This document shows positions 13,405 through 17,237 of a stretch of DNA of 17,237 bases, in pieces. A model generated the notes under the pieces. It saw only the letters and a list, made by a program, of their open reading frames with translations, made no database searches and was not told the origin of the DNA. The position numbers and the translations under genes were made by a program. Within the stretch, counting starts at the first letter, position 1. Each line of letters starts with the position of its first letter. Where the stretch lies: the NCBI GenBank assembly GCA_900554705.1, contig USIH01000032.1:1-17237 (forward strand), in the 5' to 3' direction. The DNA is from an uncultured Eubacteriales bacterium (GTDB taxonomy: Bacteria; Bacillota; Clostridia; Oscillospirales; Oscillospiraceae).

Positions 13405-14541
13405 ATGAACCAGAAAGAACTCAGTGAGCTGCGCCGCCGGTGGAAACCGGATCGGATCGCGGTGGGACATATTTACGGCTGCTTTGTCAACAGCGCCCGC
13501 GAGATCGTCGCGGAGCTGGACGAGTCGCTGGGTCTGCTTCCGCAGCAGGAAGCGGAAAAATATCTGGAGCTTTTGAAAAAGGCGCTGTCCGGAACGCTGG
13601 ACAAGAACCTGATCGACATCGTTTTTTCCACGCAGCAGGTCATGCACGGCGAGGAGCACCGCCTCCTGTCGGATCTGCGCGCCTGCGAGCTGAAGGACGG
13701 GCAACTCCGCCAGACTTTCTATCAGAAAGTTGTATCGACGCTCGACATGGGCAACACGAACTATTTGATCCTGCTTGCAAACGATCACTATGACGTCCCG
13801 CGCCGCAGCAAGGACGATCTGGAGCAGGAGGATGCCTCCGAGGAGGTCTTTTCCTACCTTGTCTGCGCCGTCTGTCCGGTCAAGGCGGGAAAGCCGGAGC
13901 TGGGCTATTTTGCGGGGGACAACGAATTTCACTGCACTGCGAGCCAACTGGTCTCCGCGCCGGAGCTGGGCTTCCTGTTTCCCGCCTTCGACGATCGCAG
14001 CACCAATCTCTATAACGCGCTGTTCTATTCGCGCAAGCCCGCGCAGCTGCATCAGGAGTTTATCGAAACGGTGTTCCATACCGAGCCGCCGATGTCCGCG
14101 CCCGAGCAGCGTGAGGCCTTCGAGTCTGCGCTGACGGAGGCGCTGGGGGAGGAATGCAGCCTGAATGTCGTGCAGGGCGTCCATGAGCGCCTGACCATGC
14201 GGATCGAGGAACACAAGGAACGCAAGGACCCCGAGCCGCTGACGGTCACCTCCGGCGAGGTGAGCGCGATGCTACAGGACTGCGAAGTGACCGTGGAGCG
14301 GGCGCAGGCGTTCCGAAAGTCCTGCGAGGAGCGCTTCGGCGAAAACGCCGCCCTGCGTCCGGCCAATCTCATTAATCCGAGAAAGGTGCAGCTCAAGACC
14401 GGAAAGATCTCCCTGACCGTCGATCCGGAGTACAGCTACCTTTTGGAGACCAGAATGCTCGAGGGGCGGAAAGTCTTGGTCATTCCGCTCGACGATGATC
14501 TGGAGTTTAACGGCCTGCCCGTCGGCATCACGACGGAATAG
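13405..14541 (+). CDS. DUF4317 domain-containing protein
   Basis: A 378-residue cytosolic protein matching DUF4317 over its full length, from the N-terminal KELSELRRRWKPDR (4-17) and YGCFVN segments through the IDIVFSTQQV region to the nucleotide- or metal-neutral C-terminal half. It is acidic and has no signal peptide, membrane helix or recognised catalytic motif. The family is widespread in Clostridia and its function is unknown. The start ATG 13405 is preceded by AAGGATAGGA. It has its own promoter and leader hairpin upstream and lies 18 bases before the NCS2 permease gene, so the two may be co-transcribed. With the island removed it would be the first sizeable gene after rpsI. Confidence 0.85.
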   Translation: MNQKELSELRRRWKPDRIAVGHIYGCFVNSAREIVAELDESLGLLPQQEAEKYLELLKKALSGTLDKNLIDIVFSTQQVMHGEEHRLLSDLRACELKDGQLRQTFYQKVVSTLDMGNTNYLILLANDHYDVPRRSKDDLEQEDASEEVFSYLVCAVCPVKAGKPELGYFAGDNEFHCTASQLVSAPELGFLFPAFDDRSTNLYNALFYSRKPAQLHQEFIETVFHTEPPMSAPEQREAFESALTEALGEECSLNVVQGVHERLTMRIEEHKERKDPEPLTVTSGEVSAMLQDCEVTVERAQAFRKSCEERFGENAALRPANLINPRKVQLKTGKISLTVDPEYSYLLETRMLEGRKVLVIPLDDDLEFNGLPVGITTE

Positions 14542-14559
14542 AGAAAAGGAGCTTAAAAA

Positions 14560-15906
14560 ATGAAACACTCTCGTGAGGCGCTGCTCCGCTTCCACGGAAG
14601 ACCGCCGATGGGCGCGGCGCTCTCTCTTGCGCTGGAGCATCTGGTCGCAATGATCGTCGGCTGTGTCACGCCCGCGATCATCATCGCGGAGACGGCCAAT
14701 CTGGCCTATGGCGACCGCGTGCTGCTGATCCAGACCTCGCTGGTCATGTCGGCGGTGTGCACGCTCATCCAGCTCTTCCCGCTGGGAAAGCGCTTCGGCG
14801 CGGGTCTTCCGATCATTCTCGGCGTCAGCTTTGCCTATCTGCCAAGTATGCAGGCCATTGCCGCGACGGGCGGCGGCATTGCGGCCATTGCGGGCGCGAT
14901 GCTGGTCGGCGGACTGGTCGCGGTGTTCGTCGGTATTTTCGCAAAGCAGATCCGCAGGCTCTTCCCGCCGGTGATCACGGGAACGGTCGTTTTTACCATC
15001 GGCCTGTCCCTCTATCCGACGGCGATCAACTACATGGCGGGTGGCACGGCCAACACGGCGGCCTCCGTGGCGGCCAAGGGACTGCCGACGTCGCTGATCT
15101 ACGGCTCGTGGCAGAACTGGCTGATCGCGTGCATTACGCTTGCGGCGGTCATGGTGCTGAACTATCACGGCAAGGGCATCTGCAAGCTGGCCTCCGTCCT
15201 CATCGGTATGGCCTTCGGCTATCTGGTCGCGCTCTGCTTCGGCATGGTGGACTTTTCGGGGATCGGAGGGGCTGCGTGGTTCTCCCTGCCCAAGCCGCTG
15301 CACTTTGGCGTGCGCTTTGAGCTATCCGGCTGTATTGCGCTCGGGCTGCTGTTCGCGATCAACTCGATCCAAGCCATCGGCGACTTCTCGGCTGTCACCG
15401 TGGGCGCGCTGGGACGGGAGCCGACGGACGGCGAATTGCAGGGCGGTATCATCGCCTACGGCGTCGGCAACATCCTTGCGGCGCTGCTCGGCGGCCTGCC
15501 GACGGCGACGTATTCGCAGAACGTCGGCATCACCACGACCAATAAGGTCGTCAACCGAACCGTTTTCACGCTGACAAGCCTGTTTTTGCTGCTTGCGGGT
15601 GTGTCGCCGAAATTTGCGGCGATCCTGACCACCATTCCGCAGTGTGTGCTGGGCGGCGCGACCGTGACGGTGTTCTCGACGATCGCGATGACCGGCATGA
15701 AGCTCATCGCCTCGCAGGGACTGACGGCGCGCAACACAACGGTCGTCGGCCTTTCGGCGGCGCTCGGCGTGGGCGTGGCGCAGGCGGGCACGGCGCTTTC
15801 GCAGTTTCCGGAGGCGGTCACGATGATCCTCGGCAAGTCGCCCGTTGTGATCGCTACGATCATGGCGGTGCTGCTGAACCTGATCCTGCCGAAAGAATCG
15901 CAATAA
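14560..15906 (+). CDS. NCS2-family purine/xanthine (nucleobase) permease
   Basis: A polytopic inner-membrane transporter of 448 residues, the usual length for the nucleobase-cation symporter 2 family with its 14 spans. Family marks include the ALEHLVAMIVGCVTPAIII first span (about 24-42), the QTSLVMSAVCTLIQL second span, the Gly-rich GVSFAYLP segment, GDFSAVTVGALGREPTDGE (about 275-293) and the SQNVGITTTN motif (about 320-329). The last matches the QNXG signature of xanthine and uric acid permeases. Substrate is therefore probably xanthine, uric acid or a related purine taken up with protons or sodium. RBS AAAAGGA is about 9 bases before the ATG. It follows the DUF4317 gene by 18 bases. No purine riboswitch is visible upstream. 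Confidence 0.9.
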   Translation: MKHSREALLRFHGRPPMGAALSLALEHLVAMIVGCVTPAIIIAETANLAYGDRVLLIQTSLVMSAVCTLIQLFPLGKRFGAGLPIILGVSFAYLPSMQAIAATGGGIAAIAGAMLVGGLVAVFVGIFAKQIRRLFPPVITGTVVFTIGLSLYPTAINYMAGGTANTAASVAAKGLPTSLIYGSWQNWLIACITLAAVMVLNYHGKGICKLASVLIGMAFGYLVALCFGMVDFSGIGGAAWFSLPKPLHFGVRFELSGCIALGLLFAINSIQAIGDFSAVTVGALGREPTDGELQGGIIAYGVGNILAALLGGLPTATYSQNVGITTTNKVVNRTVFTLTSLFLLLAGVSPKFAAILTTIPQCVLGGATVTVFSTIAMTGMKLIASQGLTARNTTVVGLSAALGVGVAQAGTALSQFPEAVTMILGKSPVVIATIMAVLLNLILPKESQ

Positions 15907-15912
15907 GATCAA

Positions 15913-15957
15913 AGAAACAGGCGGAGGAGCGACTGCTCCTCTGCCTGTTTCTGCTTT
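15913..15957. terminator. Bidirectional terminator between permease and ABC exporter genes
   Basis: AGAAACAGGCGGAGGAGC (15913-15930) and GCTCCTCTGCCTGTTTCT (15935-15952) form an 18-bp stem with one G-U pair and a GACT loop. T-rich tails occur on both sides: GCTTTCT rightward and TTGATCTT leftward. It serves the two convergent genes. Confidence 0.85.
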
Positions 15958-17237
15958 CTATTCCTCCATATGCCAGCCCTCGGCCTGCTCGCGGATTTGC
16001 AGGAAGCGCCGATAGAGACCGTCCTGCCGCGCCAGCTCCGCGTGCGTGCCGTGCTGCACGATCCTGCCGTCGTCCACGACAAGGATCTGGTCGGCGTTTT
16101 GAATGGTGGCAAGCCGGTGGGCGATGGTGAGAATGGTCTTGCCGCGTGTCAGTTCGGAGAGGGCGTGCTGGATCAGGTGCTCGTTTTCCGGATCGACACT
16201 GGCCGTGGCCTCGTCGAGAAGAATGACCGGTGCGTTCTTCAGGATCGCGCGCGCGATGGAAATGCGCTGTCGCTCGCCGCCGGAGAGCGTTCCGCCGCCT
16301 TCGCCGACCACGGTGTCGTAGCCGTCGGGCAGCGCCATGATGAAATCGTGGCAGCGAGCCTTCTTGGCCGCGTCGATCATTTCCGCCTCCGTCGCGTCGG
16401 GTTTGCCGAAGAGGATGTTCGCGCGGATGGTGTCATGGAAAAGGTAGACGTTCTGGAACACCATGGAGATGTTGGAGAGCAGGCTGTCGCAGGTGAGTTC
16501 CCGCAGGTCGTGGCCGCACACGGTGATGGCGCCGGACTGAGGATCGTAGAACCGGGCCAGCAGGCTGCAAATTGTCGTTTTACCGGAACCCGAGGGGCCG
16601 ACGATGGCCGTGGAGGTTTTCTCCGGAATGGCGAAGGATACATCCTTGAGCACCTGCCGGGAATCATAGCCAAAGTCTACATGCCGGAACTCGATATCAT
16701 AGTGCTCCAGCGGAATATCCTTGCCATCCGCGTCGATCAGGTGCTCGCCGCGCAGCGCATCCAGCTGATCCATCGCATCGTCGATTACACTCAGCGTATG
16801 CGCGCTGTCGCTGATGGGCTCAAGGCTGGCAAAGATGCTGAAGGAGAAGAAGATGAACACCAGCGCCACGGAGAGCGTGCCGTACCAGATGATCAGCATC
16901 GGCAGCTGAATGGCCTGATTGCTCTTTCCGTTGGAAAGCACCAGATCCAGCCGGATCGAGCGCGTATCCATCATGCCCGTTACAGTGGGGTATATGGCGC
17001 TGTGAATGGCACAGAGCGCGGAGACCGTCGCGGCGCTGATCAGGCACAGCCATAAAAAGCTGCACGGCCTTGCGGGATACGCGCGGCCGCGGCCGGTGGT
17101 GTTTTCGCCGTCGTCCAGCAGCATGCCGATGGGAATCATGCAATAATAGGTAGCGCACAGCCGCGCGGAATGCACAAGCGCGTGCGCGCCGCTGCCGAAC
17201 AGCGGCGTGAGCCACGCGAGGTTGATGGAGCGGAACT
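15958..17237 (-). CDS. ABC exporter, fused permease and ATPase (5' end outside window)
   Basis: The frame stays open to the right edge, so at least 425 residues are seen and the N-terminal part of the membrane domain is missing. The visible part starts with the second half of the transmembrane domain: hydrophobic stretches near the motif FLWLCLISAATVSALCAI and near IIWYGTLSVALVFIFFSFSIF. The nucleotide-binding domain follows with Walker A GPSGSGKT, Q-loop VFQN, signature LSGGERQR, Walker B VILLDEA with catalytic Glu, D-loop SVD and the switch AHR. All catalytic elements are intact, so it is the active-site-proficient type. Substrate unknown; multidrug, peptide or lipid export are all possible. 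A Met within the frame at 17175 is a GTG and not the true start, because the same frame continues upstream. Confidence 0.9.
   Translation of the reverse strand, partial: FRSINLAWLTPLFGSGAHALVHSARLCATYYCMIPIGMLLDDGENTTGRGRAYPARPCSFLWLCLISAATVSALCAIHSAIYPTVTGMMDTRSIRLDLVLSNGKSNQAIQLPMLIIWYGTLSVALVFIFFSFSIFASLEPISDSAHTLSVIDDAMDQLDALRGEHLIDADGKDIPLEHYDIEFRHVDFGYDSRQVLKDVSFAIPEKTSTAIVGPSGSGKTTICSLLARFYDPQSGAITVCGHDLRELTCDSLLSNISMVFQNVYLFHDTIRANILFGKPDATEAEMIDAAKKARCHDFIMALPDGYDTVVGEGGGTLSGGERQRISIARAILKNAPVILLDEATASVDPENEHLIQHALSELTRGKTILTIAHRLATIQNADQILVVDDGRIVQHGTHAELARQDGLYRRFLQIREQAEGWHMEE

Noticed and set aside
14542..14559. Purine riboswitch searched for before the NCS2 permease
   Set aside because: The gap from the DUF4317 stop is only 18 bases, which leaves no room for an aptamer.
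13174..15303. Long minus-strand frames (346 and 343 codons) opposite DUF4317 and the permease
   Set aside because: Same antisense shadow character. The plus-strand genes have family matches, promoter and ribosome sites.
15970..17055. 361-codon plus-strand frame opposite the ABC exporter
   Set aside because: The minus strand carries all ABC motifs in order; the plus frame is a composition artefact.

Overview
The window looks like the chromosome of a GC-rich gut Clostridia member, probably an Oscillospiraceae-type organism (Oscillibacter, Dysosmobacter or Flavonifractor-like). This is an inference from the high-GC coding style, AGGAGG-type ribosome binding sites, sigma-A-like promoters (TTGACA-17-TAAAAT, TTGACA-17-TATAAA), and families typical of these bacteria (DUF4317, DUF4367 anti-sigma proteins, a DUF6147-like secreted protein).

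Left chromosomal part (1-6853). A divergent promoter pair at 1658-1722 drives two operons. The leftward one encodes an L-asparaginase followed by a DUF2284 cysteine-rich protein. The rightward one encodes a polyprenyl-phosphate-type GT2 glycosyltransferase, an EcsA-like ABC ATPase and its ABC-2-like permease, all overlapping. A shared hairpin terminator separates this operon from a leftward TtcA-like tRNA thiolation gene. Then comes the rplM-rpsI (L13-S9) operon, with a near-consensus promoter, a leader hairpin and an upstream array of 10-bp A-rich repeats.

Island (6843-13127). The last codons and stop of rpsI lie in a 16-bp sequence (GCAAGCGCTGAGTTTT) that recurs exactly about 6.27 kb downstream at 13112-13127. 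The DNA between the copies is clearly AT-richer than the flanks. A strong rho-independent terminator with no gene in front of it sits 8 bases after the second copy, where rpsI's own terminator would lie if the insert were removed. The simplest reading is a genomic island integrated at the 3' end of rpsI, with attL and attR intact. I see no integrase inside. Cargo, all on the minus strand: a metallophosphoesterase plus TPR-protein pair, and an XRE regulator - ECF-type sigma factor - DUF4367 membrane anti-sigma - small secreted protein operon. Several long non-coding stretches hold terminators and operator-like repeats.

Right chromosomal part (13128-17237). This holds the displaced terminator, a possible 33-codon ORF, a promoter and leader hairpin in front of a DUF4317 gene, an NCS2 purine/xanthine permease, a bidirectional terminator, and an ABC exporter (TMD-NBD) gene that runs off the right edge.

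The most interesting part is the island. It combines a cleanly bounded rpsI insertion with no visible recombinase, an uncharacterised phosphoesterase/TPR module, and a self-contained cell-envelope signalling operon.
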